In this document: positions 52,973-62,118 of the stretch, piece after piece
Layout of the letters: each line of letters begins with the position of its first letter
How positions within the stretch are numbered: position 1 is the first letter of the stretch
Origin: Nocardioides sp. Soil774
GTDB taxonomy: Bacteria; Actinomycetota; Actinomycetes; Propionibacteriales; Nocardioidaceae
Length of the DNA stretch: 64,000 nucleotides
Direction of reading: 5' to 3'
Assembly (NCBI RefSeq): GCF_001428125.1
Contig: NZ_LMSM01000009.1
Span: 104,709 to 168,708 of the forward strand
Translations under genes and position numbers: made by a program
Notes under the pieces: generated by a model
Told to the model about the DNA's origin: nothing
The model's database searches: none
What the model saw: only the letters and a program-made list of their open reading frames with translations

Positions 52973-53862
52973 GCGAGCTCCAGGTCGACGTCGACGGACG
53001 CACCCTGACGATCAGCAACCTCGACAAGGTGCTCTACCCCCGCACCGGCACCACCAAGGGCGAGGTGCTGCACTACTACGCGCAGGTGGCGCCGGTGCTC
53101 CTGCCGCACCTCGCCGACCGCGCCGTGACCCGCATCCGCTGGCCGCACGGGGTGGAGGGGGCGAGCTTCTTCGAGAAGAACGTGCCGGGCGGCACGCCGT
53201 CGTGGGTGCGCACGGTCGACGTGCCCACCACGGGCTCGCGCTCGGGCAAGGGTGACGGCACCATCCGCTTCCCGGTGTGCGACGACCTCGCCACGCTGAC
53301 CTGGCTGGCCAACCTGGCCGCCCTCGAGCTGCACGTGCACCAGTGGACCGTCGAGCCCGACGGCACGCCGCGCCACCCCGACCGGCTCGTGATCGACCTC
53401 GACCCGGGCGAGCCCGCAGGGCTGCACGAGTGCGCGCGGGTGGCGCTGATGGTGCGCGAGGCGCTGGCCGAGCGCGACCTGGGCTGTACGCCGGTCACGA
53501 GCGGCAGCAAGGGCCTCCACCTCTACGCACGGATGGACGGCACCCTCGACAGCGACGGCACCACGGCGCTGGCCAGGGAGGTGGCGGAGGCACTGCAGAA
53601 GGAACACCCCGACCTGGTGACCGCGGCGATGACGAAGGCGAAGCGCCCGGGCAAGGTGTTCCTCGACTGGTCGCAGAACTCGGGGTCCAAGACCACCGTC
53701 TCGCCCTACTCCCTGCGCGGTCGCGAGCGACCCACCGCGGCGACCCCGTTGACGTGGGACGAGGTCGAGGCCGGGGCGGAGGACGACCTCGCGCTCGAGC
53801 AGTTCTCGATGGACGCGGTGCTGACCCGCGTGGCCGAGCACGGCGATCTTTTCGACGCTTGA
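52969..53862 (+). CDS. LigD polymerase/primase domain protein
   Basis: 297 residues from GTG 52969, overlapping the ligase stop (GTGA). AEP-type polymerase of the LigD family: LTISNLDKVLYPRTGTTKGEVLHYY at the N-terminus, RWPHGVEGASFFEKNVP, the metal site DRLVIDLDPGE with paired Asp, SGSKGLHLYA, and KVFLDWSQN with the third acidic residue. Fills gaps and adds nucleotides, preferring NTPs, during end joining. No 3'-phosphoesterase (nuclease) domain is found in the three-gene set. Confidence 0.9.
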   Translation: MSELQVDVDGRTLTISNLDKVLYPRTGTTKGEVLHYYAQVAPVLLPHLADRAVTRIRWPHGVEGASFFEKNVPGGTPSWVRTVDVPTTGSRSGKGDGTIRFPVCDDLATLTWLANLAALELHVHQWTVEPDGTPRHPDRLVIDLDPGEPAGLHECARVALMVREALAERDLGCTPVTSGSKGLHLYARMDGTLDSDGTTALAREVAEALQKEHPDLVTAAMTKAKRPGKVFLDWSQNSGSKTTVSPYSLRGRERPTAATPLTWDEVEAGAEDDLALEQFSMDAVLTRVAEHGDLFDA

Positions 53863-53970
53863 ACCGTCACACCCAGTTGCGCCCGTTTGTGCCCGAGTGG
53901 ACCGGAAACCTTTCCCTGTCGTGACCGCTCTGAGGATTTCACGTGGATCGCCCCGCCACATGCTTTACCC

Positions 53971-54117
53971 ATGTCCCGCATCCTCCTGGTCCCCGTCGCA
54001 GTCCTCTTGGCTGCCGGTGGCGTCGTGCTCGGCCCCGGCGAGCAGGCGCCCGCCCAGCCGCCCACGTCGGTGGTGTCGACGACCGGGCAGATGGGCGTTC
54101 ACGTCACCAACCGCTGA
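53971..54117 (+). CDS. Small secreted peptide
   Basis: 48 residues from ATG 53971. Signal-peptide-like start (SRILLVPVAVLLAAGGVVLG, cleavage possible after the Gly/Pro segment), then a short polar tail (QAPAQPPTSVVSTTGQMGVHVTNR). No Cys. It lies just before the response-regulator gene on the same strand (22 bp). It could be a real small exported peptide or a chance frame; a clean start and hydrophobic core make it plausible. Confidence 0.4.
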   Translation: MSRILLVPVAVLLAAGGVVLGPGEQAPAQPPTSVVSTTGQMGVHVTNR

Positions 54118-54139
54118 CCCTGCCTCTATGCTCGACCGC

Positions 54140-54832
54140 ATGGTGCAGGACGTGCTGGTCGTGGAGGACGAGGAGGACATCGCCGTCCCCCTCATGCGCA
54201 CCCTCGAGCGCGAGGGCTACGCGGTCAACCGCGTCGCGGGCGGAGCGGACGCCATCGCCTTCGCCGTCGACAACGGTCCGGCCGTGGTCATCCTCGACCT
54301 GGGGCTGCCCGACATGGACGGCCTCGACGTGTGCCGCCAGATGCGCGCCGGGGGCTTCGAGGGCGGGATCATCATGGTCACCGCCCGTGCCGGCGAGCTC
54401 GACCGCGTGGTCGGCCTCGACGTCGGTGCCGACGACTACCTCGCCAAGCCCTTCGGCCTCGCCGAGCTGCTCGCCCGCGTACGCGCGCTGCTGCGCCGCA
54501 GCGGTGCTCCGGCCACCCAGGACGACACCACCGTCACGACCGCGTCGGGGCTGCGCATCGACGCCGCCTCGCGCCGGGTGCACCTCAACGAGCGCGAGAT
54601 CGCGCTGACCGCCAAGGAGTTCGACGTCCTGGCGGTGCTCGCGTCCAACCACGACAAGGTCGTGCCCCGCGAGACGCTGATGAACCAGGTGTGGGACCAG
54701 AACTGGTACGGCTCGACCAAGACCCTGGACGTCACCATCGGGCGCCTGCGCAGCAAGCTCGAGGCCGCCGAGGCCGGGGAGAAGGTCGTCGCCATCCGCG
54801 GCGTCGGCTTCCGCCTCGAGACCGGCAGCTGA
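54140..54832 (+). CDS. OmpR-family response regulator
   Basis: 230 residues from ATG 54140 (ATG 54128 possible). Receiver domain: VVEDEEDI acidic pocket, Asp53 in ILDLGLPDMDG as phospho-acceptor, TAR, and Lys in AKPF. C-terminal winged helix (about 130-228: LTAKEFDVLAVLASNHDKVVPRETLMNQVWDQNW, TLDVTIGRLRSKLE, IRGVGFRLE). No histidine kinase gene is adjacent, so the partner is elsewhere. The next gene downstream encodes a large secreted protein; regulation of it is a guess. Confidence 0.9.
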   Translation: MVQDVLVVEDEEDIAVPLMRTLEREGYAVNRVAGGADAIAFAVDNGPAVVILDLGLPDMDGLDVCRQMRAGGFEGGIIMVTARAGELDRVVGLDVGADDYLAKPFGLAELLARVRALLRRSGAPATQDDTTVTTASGLRIDAASRRVHLNEREIALTAKEFDVLAVLASNHDKVVPRETLMNQVWDQNWYGSTKTLDVTIGRLRSKLEAAEAGEKVVAIRGVGFRLETGS

Positions 54833-54951
54833 ACCCCTCTCTTTACCCCCGCCTACCCACGATGGGGGAACTGGCCCGCCTCGCCGGCCGATCACGCCCG
54901 GCGCCGTAGGACTCTCGCTCCGGACTCGTCGAGCCGGACAGGAGTGGGGCC

Positions 54952-57900
54952 ATGCACACTGCGACAGAGGGACGTCCACTGCGGATGCGACCGGACCTGA
55001 CCCGGTTGCTGGCCCGGACGGGCGCGATCCTCGCGGTCGTCGTCGGCGGCTCGTTGAGCGGGCTGCAGCCCGCCTCCGCCGCCGGCTCGCCCCCGGTCGC
55101 CTACGACGACTTCGCCACGACGACCGCGGGACAGCCGGTCGACATCGTGCTGTCCGGCTCGGACGCGGACGGTGAGCCTCTCACCTTCTCGATCGCCTCG
55201 CCGCCGACCAGCGGGACCCTCGGTGCGATCGGGTCGCCCACGTGCGACCTCTTCGGGTCTTGTGACGCCACGGTCACCTACACGCCGACCAACGTCCCCG
55301 GCGTCGCCAGCTTCACCTTCACCGTCAACGACGGCTCCCTGACGTCCGCGCCGGCCACCGTGGACATCACCGTCGACGCGCCCCCGCCGGGGAGCATCAT
55401 CTCTGCCGGCCCGCTGACCAGGATCACCACGACCGCCACCCTCAACTGCGCGGTGAACCACTCCGGCGACCAGTCGGGAGAGTGGTTCGGCGGCACCGCG
55501 TGCGGCACTCTCGTGGCCGTGGGTGCCTCGCTCTACGGCCCGTCGGGCATCCCCGCTGGGGGTGGCGCGACCGGTGCGGCCGGCTACCAGGCCTTCACCC
55601 CCGTCAGCCAGGCCGGCCCCACCGGGGCGGGCACCCAGGCCTCGCCGTACGTCCTCACCACCGTGGTCGACCTCGGCACCAGCGGTGTGCGGCTGGCCCA
55701 GACCGACACCTACGTCGTGGGCCAGGAGAGCTATCGGACGGACCTCGCCCTCACCAGCAGGGACGGTGCCGCCCATAGTGCCATCGTCTACCGCGCCGGC
55801 GACTGCTACCTCCAGGACAGCGACCAGGGGCTGGGGCAGGTGTTCTCCGGCAACTCCCCGAACTGCAAGGCCGAGCCGGGCTCGCCGGACCCCAACCGGG
55901 TCGAGGGGTTCTTCCCGCTCACCGGTCCCAGCCACTACATGGAAGCGGGGTTCTCCGAGGTGTGGTCCGCCGTCGGTGCCAAGACCCAGCTGCCCGACAC
56001 GTGCCGCTGCGCCGAGAACATCGACAACGGCATCGGCCTGAGCTGGGCGGCCGCCATCGCCGCCGCCGGCACGACGAACATCTCGAGCCTCACCAACTTC
56101 TCGCCGGTCGGCGCGGTGCCCGTGAGCTTCTCCAAGACCGCCGACCACCCGGACGTCGCTGCGGGCGCAGCCGACGGCTACACCGTGACGCTGACCAACC
56201 CAGGCGCTGTGCCGCAGACGCTGACCAGCATCACCGACACGCTGCCCGTGGGCTTCACCTACGTCGCGGGGTCGACCACCGGCGTCACGACCGCCGAGCC
56301 CACCGTGTCGGGTCGTGACGTGACCTGGACCGGCACCTTCACGGTCCCCGCCGCCACCGGCGGAACGCCCGGCACCCGCACGCTGCACTTCGGGGTGACG
56401 GCGTCGCAGACGCCCGGCACCTACACCAACTCCGTCACCGGGTCGGGGACCGGAGTGACCGTCCTCGGGGCGAACGGTGTCGCTCCCGTCACGGTGACGG
56501 GCGCCGACACGACCCCGCCGGACACCACGATCACGGCGGGGCCCAGTGGCACGACGAACGACAGCACGCCGACGTTCTCGTTCACCTCGACCGAGGCGGG
56601 TTCGACGTTCCAGTGCCGCGTCGACGGTGGCGCGTGGGTGAGCTGTACGTCGCCGTTCACGACCGCTGTGCTGGCTGATGGGTCGCACACGTTCGAGGTG
56701 CGGGCGACCGACGCGGCGGGCAACACGGATGCGACGCCGGCGAGCCGGACGTTCACCGTCGACACCAGCACGCCTCCCGACACGACGCCGCCGGACACCA
56801 CGATCACGGCGGGACCGACGGGCACGACGAACGACAGCACGCCGACGTTCTCCTTCACCGCGACGGAGGCGGGTTCGACGTTCCAGTGCCGCATCGACGG
56901 TGGCGCCTGGGCGAGCTGCACGTCACCGTTCACGACCGCTGTGCTGGCCGATGGGTCGCACACGTTCGAGGTGCGGGCGACCGACGCGGCGGGCAACACC
57001 GACGCGACGCCGGCGAGCCGGTCGTTCACGGTCGACGCGACCGCGCCGGACACCACGATCACGGCGGGGCCGACCGGTACGACGAACGACTCGACGCCGA
57101 CGTTCTCGTTCACCTCGACGGAGGCGGGCTCGACGTTCCAGTGCCGTGTCGACGGTGGTGCCTGGGTGAGCTGCACGTCGCCGTTCACGACCGCTGTGCT
57201 GGCTGACGGGTCCCACACGTTCGAGGTGCGGGCGACGGACGCTGCGGGCAACACCGACGCGACGCCGGCGAGCCGGGCGTTCACGGTCGACACGACCGCG
57301 CCGGACACCACGATCACGGCGGGGCCGACCGGTACGACGAACGACAGCACGCCGACGTTCTCCTTCACCGCGTCCGAGGCGGGCTCGACGTTCCAGTGCC
57401 GCATCGACGGTGGCGCTTGGGTGAGCTGCGCGTCGCCGTTCACGACCACAGCGCTGGCCGACGGGGCGCACACGTTCGAGGTGCGCGCCACGGACGCGGT
57501 GGGCAACACCGACCCGACGCCCGCCGCGCGCACCTTCACCGTGGCCACCGCAGCCCCGGTGCCGACCTGCTTCGGCAAGCCGGCCACCGTGGTCGGGACG
57601 GTCGGCAACGACGTGCTGACCGGCACCGGCGGCGCCGACGTGATCGTCGGGCTCGGTGGCAAGGACAAGATCAGCGGGGGCGGGGGCGACGACCTGATCT
57701 GCGGCGGTGACGGCGACGACGTCCTCCGCGGCGCCGGCGGCGACGACCACGTCGACGGCGGCACGGGCAACGACGACATCGGCGGCGGCGGTGGCGACGA
57801 CGTGCTCCTCGGAGGCGACGGCGACGACCGGATCAAGGGCAACGGCGGTGACGACGAGATCGACGCCGGCGCCGGTGACGACCAGGTGCGCGGAGCGGCC

Positions 57901-58068
57901 GGCGACGACGACCTCGTGGGTGGCCCCGGTGACGACCGACTCTACGGTCAGGGCGGCAACGACCACCTGTCGGGCGGCCCCGGCCGGGACAAGCTGGACG
58001 GCGGGCCCGGCCGAGACCGCGGTGACGGTGGCGGGGGACAGGACGTGATCGTGCGCTGCGAGTCCTGA
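54952..58068 (+). CDS. Large secreted Ig-like/RTX repeat protein
   Basis: 1038 residues from ATG 54952 (an ATG 33 bp later is also possible). Signal peptide (about 12-43, ending PASAA); cadherin/tandem-95-like Ig domain (about 47-145, SDADGEPLTF); a unique Cys-containing domain (about 150-395); a DUF11-like domain (about 405-515, VTLTNPGAVPQTLTSITDTLP); four Ig-like repeats of 85 residues (about 524-865); then about 12 RTX nonapeptides (about 878-1030). Likely a calcium-stabilised surface or matrix protein. The gene's DNA repeats are listed separately. Confidence 0.88.
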   Translation: MHTATEGRPLRMRPDLTRLLARTGAILAVVVGGSLSGLQPASAAGSPPVAYDDFATTTAGQPVDIVLSGSDADGEPLTFSIASPPTSGTLGAIGSPTCDLFGSCDATVTYTPTNVPGVASFTFTVNDGSLTSAPATVDITVDAPPPGSIISAGPLTRITTTATLNCAVNHSGDQSGEWFGGTACGTLVAVGASLYGPSGIPAGGGATGAAGYQAFTPVSQAGPTGAGTQASPYVLTTVVDLGTSGVRLAQTDTYVVGQESYRTDLALTSRDGAAHSAIVYRAGDCYLQDSDQGLGQVFSGNSPNCKAEPGSPDPNRVEGFFPLTGPSHYMEAGFSEVWSAVGAKTQLPDTCRCAENIDNGIGLSWAAAIAAAGTTNISSLTNFSPVGAVPVSFSKTADHPDVAAGAADGYTVTLTNPGAVPQTLTSITDTLPVGFTYVAGSTTGVTTAEPTVSGRDVTWTGTFTVPAATGGTPGTRTLHFGVTASQTPGTYTNSVTGSGTGVTVLGANGVAPVTVTGADTTPPDTTITAGPSGTTNDSTPTFSFTSTEAGSTFQCRVDGGAWVSCTSPFTTAVLADGSHTFEVRATDAAGNTDATPASRTFTVDTSTPPDTTPPDTTITAGPTGTTNDSTPTFSFTATEAGSTFQCRIDGGAWASCTSPFTTAVLADGSHTFEVRATDAAGNTDATPASRSFTVDATAPDTTITAGPTGTTNDSTPTFSFTSTEAGSTFQCRVDGGAWVSCTSPFTTAVLADGSHTFEVRATDAAGNTDATPASRAFTVDTTAPDTTITAGPTGTTNDSTPTFSFTASEAGSTFQCRIDGGAWVSCASPFTTTALADGAHTFEVRATDAVGNTDPTPAARTFTVATAAPVPTCFGKPATVVGTVGNDVLTGTGGADVIVGLGGKDKISGGGGDDLICGGDGDDVLRGAGGDDHVDGGTGNDDIGGGGGDDVLLGGDGDDRIKGNGGDDEIDAGAGDDQVRGAAGDDDLVGGPGDDRLYGQGGNDHLSGGPGRDKLDGGPGRDRGDGGGGQDVIVRCES
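56521..57546 (+). repeat. Four tandem 255-bp coding repeats
   Basis: Units begin at 56521, 56794, 57049 and 57304 with GACACCACGATCACGGCGGG. Units 2 and 3 are exactly 255 bp; unit 1 has an 18-bp linker addition. Each encodes an Ig-like module (PDTTITAGPTGTTNDSTPTF, FQCRxDGGAW, ADGSHTFEVRATDAAGN). Near identity at the DNA level, including third positions, points to recent duplication or gene conversion. Confidence 0.9.
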
Positions 58069-58087
58069 GGCGCCCGGCTCAGGCGCT

Positions 58088-58267
58088 GTGGGCGAGGGAC
58101 AGCTCGCGTGCTGGTCGGCCGTGCACGGCTTCGCGGTGCTCAACGTCGAGGGGCCGCTGCGCGGGCTGCCGGCGGCCGAGCGCCAGCGTGCCCTCGAGGG
58201 TCTGCTGCTCAGCACCGACCGGGGCCTCGGGATCGGCCACGACTGGCCCGCGCTGACCGTCCCCTGA
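58088..58267 (+). pseudogene. Remnant of a TetR-family regulator C-terminus
   Basis: A 59-codon frame reads VGEGQLACWSAVHGFAVLNV and then EGPLRGLPAAERQRALEGLL, which matches the last third of TetR-type C-terminal domains (WxAVHGxAVL, EGPLRxLP). The DNA-binding domain and the first helices are missing; upstream comes the stop of the 1038-residue gene. So it looks like a 3' fragment left by deletion or insertion. Alternatively a real 59-residue protein starting at GTG 58088, less likely. Confidence 0.65.
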
Positions 58268-58370
58268 ACGTCCAGGATCGGTTGTCCACAGTCTTTGCCT
58301 GACCCCTGTTTCCGGGTGCCTGCTGCTGGGTAGCGTCCCCATTGCACGATCTCGGGGAAGCAGGTGCGTC

Positions 58371-59666
58371 ATGGCAGTGGACCGTCTGGCGGTCGATCGA
58401 CCGCAGCAGGTGCGTACGCCCGCTCGCGACGACCTCCTGGAGCGCCTCGACGGCCAGGTGCGCGAGCGGGTGCGTCGCGCCGGCGTCGACCCGCAGCGCG
58501 AGGCCGCGGTGGTGCGGCGCATCGCCGAGGACGTCGTGCGCGACCACGACGAGCTCAGCCTCACCGGTGCGGTCGCGCCCATCGCCGACGACGGCGCGGT
58601 GGTCGGCGAGCTGGTGGCCCGGGTCTCCGGCTTCGGGCCGCTGCAGCCCTTCCTCGACGACCCCGAGGTGGAAGAGGTCTGGATCAACTCCCCGGAGCGG
58701 GTCTTCATCGCCCGGCGCGGCCGGCACGAGCTGACCAACCTGCGCCTCGACGCCGCCCAGGTGGCCGAGCTGGTCGAGCGGATGCTCAAGTCGAGCGGAC
58801 GCCGCCTCGACATCAGCACCCCGTTCGTCGACGCCATGCTGCCCGAGGGGCACCGGCTCCACGTGGTGCTGGAGGGGATCACCCGCGGCTTCACAGCCGT
58901 CAACATCCGCAAGTTCCTGCTCCGCGCGCATCGCCTCACCGACCTGGTCGCGTTGGGGAGCCTGACCCCGCAGGCGGCAGCATTCCTCGAGGCCTCGGTG
59001 CGCGCGGGCATGAACATCCTCGTCGCCGGCGGCACGCAGGCCGGCAAGACCACCATGCTCAACTGCTTGGCAGCCGCGGTGCCGGGTGGCGAGCGTGTGG
59101 TGAGTGCCGAGGAGGTCTTCGAGCTGCGGTTCAGCCACCCCGATTGGGTCGCGATGCAGACCCGCCAGGCCGGGCTCGAGCAGACCGGGGCCATCGTCCT
59201 GCGCGACCTGGTCAAGGAGGCGCTGCGCATGCGCCCGAGCCGGATCCTCGTCGGCGAGGTGCGCGCCGCCGAGTGCCTCGACCTCCTGCTCGCGCTCAAC
59301 TCCGGCCTTCCCGGCATGTGCACCCTTCACGCCAACAGCGCCCGTGAGGCCCTGGTGAAGATGTGCACGCTGCCTCTGCTGGCCGGTGACAACATCTCCG
59401 CGCGCTTCGTCGTGCCGACCGTCGCGAGCTCGGTCGACCTCGTGGTCCACCTCGGCCTCGGCGCCGACGGCGTACGACGAGTCAACGAGATCGTGTCGGT
59501 GCCTGGACGGGTGGAGGCCGACGTCATCGAGGTCGAGCCGATCTTCGTGCGCGTCGGGGGCGAGCTGCGCCGTACCAGCGGTGTCCCGGCGCACCCGGAA
59601 CGCTACGAGCGCGTGGGCATCGACATCCACCAGCTGCTGGCGTCCGTCCCCACGGGTGCACGCTGA
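58371..59666 (+). CDS. tadA: Tad pilus ATPase (TadA/CpaF)
   Basis: 431 residues, ATG start. Type II/IV secretion ATPase: N-terminal domain about 1-150 (PLQPFLDDPEVEEVWINSP), Walker A GGTQAGKTT with Lys226, Asp/Glu-rich VVSAEEVFELRFSHP, Walker B-like RPSRILVGEVRAAECLDLLLALNSG and the His box CTLHANSA. Powers assembly of Flp-type pili at the cytosolic face. First gene of the tad operon; its stop overlaps tadB by one base. Confidence 0.92.
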   Translation: MAVDRLAVDRPQQVRTPARDDLLERLDGQVRERVRRAGVDPQREAAVVRRIAEDVVRDHDELSLTGAVAPIADDGAVVGELVARVSGFGPLQPFLDDPEVEEVWINSPERVFIARRGRHELTNLRLDAAQVAELVERMLKSSGRRLDISTPFVDAMLPEGHRLHVVLEGITRGFTAVNIRKFLLRAHRLTDLVALGSLTPQAAAFLEASVRAGMNILVAGGTQAGKTTMLNCLAAAVPGGERVVSAEEVFELRFSHPDWVAMQTRQAGLEQTGAIVLRDLVKEALRMRPSRILVGEVRAAECLDLLLALNSGLPGMCTLHANSAREALVKMCTLPLLAGDNISARFVVPTVASSVDLVVHLGLGADGVRRVNEIVSVPGRVEADVIEVEPIFVRVGGELRRTSGVPAHPERYERVGIDIHQLLASVPTGAR

Positions 59667-60520
59667 TGGGCGCCTTGGTCGGGCTCGGCGTGGGCGTCGG
59701 CCTGCTGCTCGTCTGGTCGGCGTTCGCCCTGCCCCGCCAGCCGCGCACGCCCACGCCCACCTCGACCGCGCTCGGGCGCCTCCTCGGCCGCGCCGGGCTC
59801 TCCGATGTCACGCCGGCGAGCGTGCTGGTGGTGTGCGCGGTGCTCTTCGCCGTGGCGTTCGTCCTCGTGCAGGCGGTGTCGCGCACCGTCCCGGTGGCCG
59901 TCGTCTTCGCCACCATGGCGGCCTACGTGCCCGTCGCCGTGCTGCGCCAGCGCGCGGCCCGGCGCCTGCGCGACTTCGCCGAGGTGTGGCCCGAGGCCGT
60001 CGACAACCTCGCCAGCGCCGTGCGAGCCGGGCTGTCTCTGCCCGACGCCGTCGCCGCGCTCGGCACCACCGGGCCGGAGGCGCTGCGCGCCGACTTCGCC
60101 CGCTTCGCCCTCGACTACCAGGTCACCGGGCGCTTCGGCGAGTGCCTCGACCGGCTCAAGGACCGGCTGGCCGACCCGGTCGGGGATCGCGTCGTGGAGG
60201 GACTGCGCCTGGCCCGCGAGGTCGGCGGGGGTGACCTCGGGCGATTGCTGCGCAACCTCTCGGGCTTCCTGCGCGACGACGCCCGCACCCGCTCCGAGCT
60301 CGAGTCGCGACAGGCGTGGACGGTCAACGGCGCCCGCCTCGCCGTCGCCGCGCCCTGGATCGTGCTGCTGCTCATGTCCTTCCAGACCACCGCCATCCGG
60401 CGCTACGCCACCCCGGGCGGCGTCCTGGTGCTCGGCATCGGCCTGGGCGTCTGCGTGCTCGCCTACACCGCGATGATGCGGATCGGGCGGCTGTCGGTCG
60501 AGAAGCGGATCCTGTCGTGA
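59666..60520 (+). CDS. tadB: Tad pilus inner-membrane protein TadB
   Basis: 284 residues, ATG start overlapping the tadA stop. T2SSF domain (about 95-240: FAEVWPEAVDNLASAVRAGLSLPDAVAALG, GDLGRLLRNLSGFLRDDARTRSELESRQAW) with N- and C-terminal hydrophobic helices (about 2-20, 45-85, 222-265). Works with TadC as the platform for the ATPase and pilin. The stop overlaps the tadC GTG. Confidence 0.88.
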   Translation: MGALVGLGVGVGLLLVWSAFALPRQPRTPTPTSTALGRLLGRAGLSDVTPASVLVVCAVLFAVAFVLVQAVSRTVPVAVVFATMAAYVPVAVLRQRAARRLRDFAEVWPEAVDNLASAVRAGLSLPDAVAALGTTGPEALRADFARFALDYQVTGRFGECLDRLKDRLADPVGDRVVEGLRLAREVGGGDLGRLLRNLSGFLRDDARTRSELESRQAWTVNGARLAVAAPWIVLLLMSFQTTAIRRYATPGGVLVLGIGLGVCVLAYTAMMRIGRLSVEKRILS

Positions 60521-61458
60521 GCACGGCGGTGTGGGGTGGCGCGCTCGGTGCCCTCGCCGGGCTCGGGCTGCTGCTGGTCGGCCTGCGCGTGAGCGTCCTC
60601 CGACGTCCCCAGCTGGGCGTGCGGGTCCTGCCCTACCTCCGCGACGTGCCCCGGCGCGACCATCCCGCGACCCTGCTCCCGCTCGCGTCGTCGCCGAGCT
60701 CCGCGGCAGCCGGGATCTTCGGGCCCGCCCTCCAGGCGGCGGCCGACGTCGTCGAGAGGGTGCTCGGCGGGAGCGCGTCGGTGCGCCGCCGGCTCCGGCG
60801 GGCGGGGCTCGACCGCACCGTGCAGGAGTTCCGCACCGAGCAGGTCGTGTGGGGCCTCGTCGGGTTCGCCGCCGCGGCGGCGGTCGCCCTGCTGCGCGCA
60901 CTCGGCGGGGTCGGCGGCCTCGGCTCGACGGTGGTGTTCTGCGGGCTCGGGTTCGTGTGCGGCGTCTTCCTGCGGGACAACAGGCTGAGCACCCAGGTGA
61001 AGAGCCGCGAGCGACAGGTCCTGACCGAGTTCCCCACGGTGGCCGAGCTCCTCGCCCTGTCGGTGGCCGCGGGGGAGAGTCCGGTGGCCGCGCTCGACCG
61101 CGTCGTACGCCGCAGCCACGGCGCCCTGTCGGAGGACCTCGCCGACGTGCTGTCCCGGATCCGCACGGGCGAGCCGGTCGGCGTGGCCTTCGAGTCCCTC
61201 GCGGGGGCCACCGGCCTGCCGATCGTCGCCCGGTTCGCCACCGGCATCACCGTGGCGATGGAGCGCGGCACGCCGCTCGCCGACGTGCTGCACGCGCAGG
61301 CCGCGGACGTGCGGGAGGCCGGGCGCCGGCTGCTGATCGAGACCGCCGCGCGCAAGGAGATCGCGATGATGGCGCCGGTCGTCTTCCTCGTCCTCCCGGT
61401 CACCATCCTCTTCGCCTTCTACCCCGGCGTCCTGGGCCTCCGGCTCACCACGCCCTGA
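60517..61458 (+). CDS. tadC: Tad pilus inner-membrane protein TadC
   Basis: 313 residues from GTG 60517. T2SSF domain (about 165-290: EFPTVAELLALSVAAGESPVAALDRVV, RIRTGEPVGVAFESLAGATGLPIVARFATGI, AGRRLLIETAARKEIAMMAPVVFLVLPVTILFAFYPG) and hydrophobic helices at both ends. Paralogue of TadB; together they form the membrane platform. Same operon. Confidence 0.88.
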   Translation: MSTAVWGGALGALAGLGLLLVGLRVSVLRRPQLGVRVLPYLRDVPRRDHPATLLPLASSPSSAAAGIFGPALQAAADVVERVLGGSASVRRRLRRAGLDRTVQEFRTEQVVWGLVGFAAAAAVALLRALGGVGGLGSTVVFCGLGFVCGVFLRDNRLSTQVKSRERQVLTEFPTVAELLALSVAAGESPVAALDRVVRRSHGALSEDLADVLSRIRTGEPVGVAFESLAGATGLPIVARFATGITVAMERGTPLADVLHAQAADVREAGRRLLIETAARKEIAMMAPVVFLVLPVTILFAFYPGVLGLRLTTP

Positions 61459-61503
61459 CCACTGACCGACTGCTCGACCTCGCCCACCGGAAGGACACAC
61501 CTC

Positions 61504-61710
61504 ATGCACCAGTCGATCTCGGGACTGCTGTTCCACCTCGCGGCCCTGGCCGACCCGCTTCGCGCCCGTCCCCGCGACGACCGGGGCGACGTGCCGGGCT
61601 GGGTGATGGTCACGCTGATGACCGCCATCGTCGTCGCGGCGCTCACCCCCGTCGTCAGTGACGAGCTGATGGGCATGCTGCGGCGGGCGTTCGCGATGGT
61701 CGGCGGCTAG
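61504..61710 (+). CDS. Flp/DUF4244-like pilin
   Basis: 68 residues from ATG 61504. The processed part is DRGDVPGWVMVTLMTAIVVA: a short leader, a Gly/Asp-type cleavage region and a single hydrophobic helix (about 33-50), the shape of Flp or DUF4244 pilins. It lacks the classical Phe-Glu after the cleavage site. Position, right after tadC, supports the pilin call. No prepilin peptidase gene is in the window. Confidence 0.7.
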   Translation: MHQSISGLLFHLAALADPLRARPRDDRGDVPGWVMVTLMTAIVVAALTPVVSDELMGMLRRAFAMVGG

Positions 61711-61716
61711 GTCCAG

Positions 61717-62118
61717 GTGGATCGTCGCTCGCCCGCCGGCGAGCGCGGATCGGCGGTCGTGGACTTCGTGCTCGTCCTGCTGGTCCTGCTCCCGCTCGTG
61801 CTGGGCATCCTCCAGCTCGCGCTCGTGCTGCACGTGCGCAACACCCTCGCCTCGGCCGCGGCAGAGGGGGCGCGGCACGCCGCGGTGGCCGGCTCGTCCG
61901 CCGGAGCGGGCGCCGCGAAGGTGCAGGAGCTGGTCGACGGCGCGCTGTCGACGGACTTCGCGCGCTCGGTGGTCGTCCGACCCGCCACCGTCGGCGGCGC
62001 CCCGGGCTTCGAGGCGGTCGTCGAGGCCGACGTCGCGGTCCTCGGCCTCGGCGGTCCCGGGATCCACGTCCGGGTCGAGGGGCACGCGGTCGCCGAGCAG
62101 GCAGCGGTCCAGCCGTGA
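61717..62118 (+). CDS. tadE: TadE-like pseudopilin 1
   Basis: 133 residues from GTG 61717. GSAVVDFVLVLLVLLPLVLGILQ (residues 11-33) has the TadE helix with the acidic residue after the cleavage-like Gly; then LALVLHVRNTLASAAAEGARHAAVAG. Minor pilin-type component, membrane anchored with an extracellular domain. Overlaps the next gene. Confidence 0.82.
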   Translation: MDRRSPAGERGSAVVDFVLVLLVLLPLVLGILQLALVLHVRNTLASAAAEGARHAAVAGSSAGAGAAKVQELVDGALSTDFARSVVVRPATVGGAPGFEAVVEADVAVLGLGGPGIHVRVEGHAVAEQAAVQP

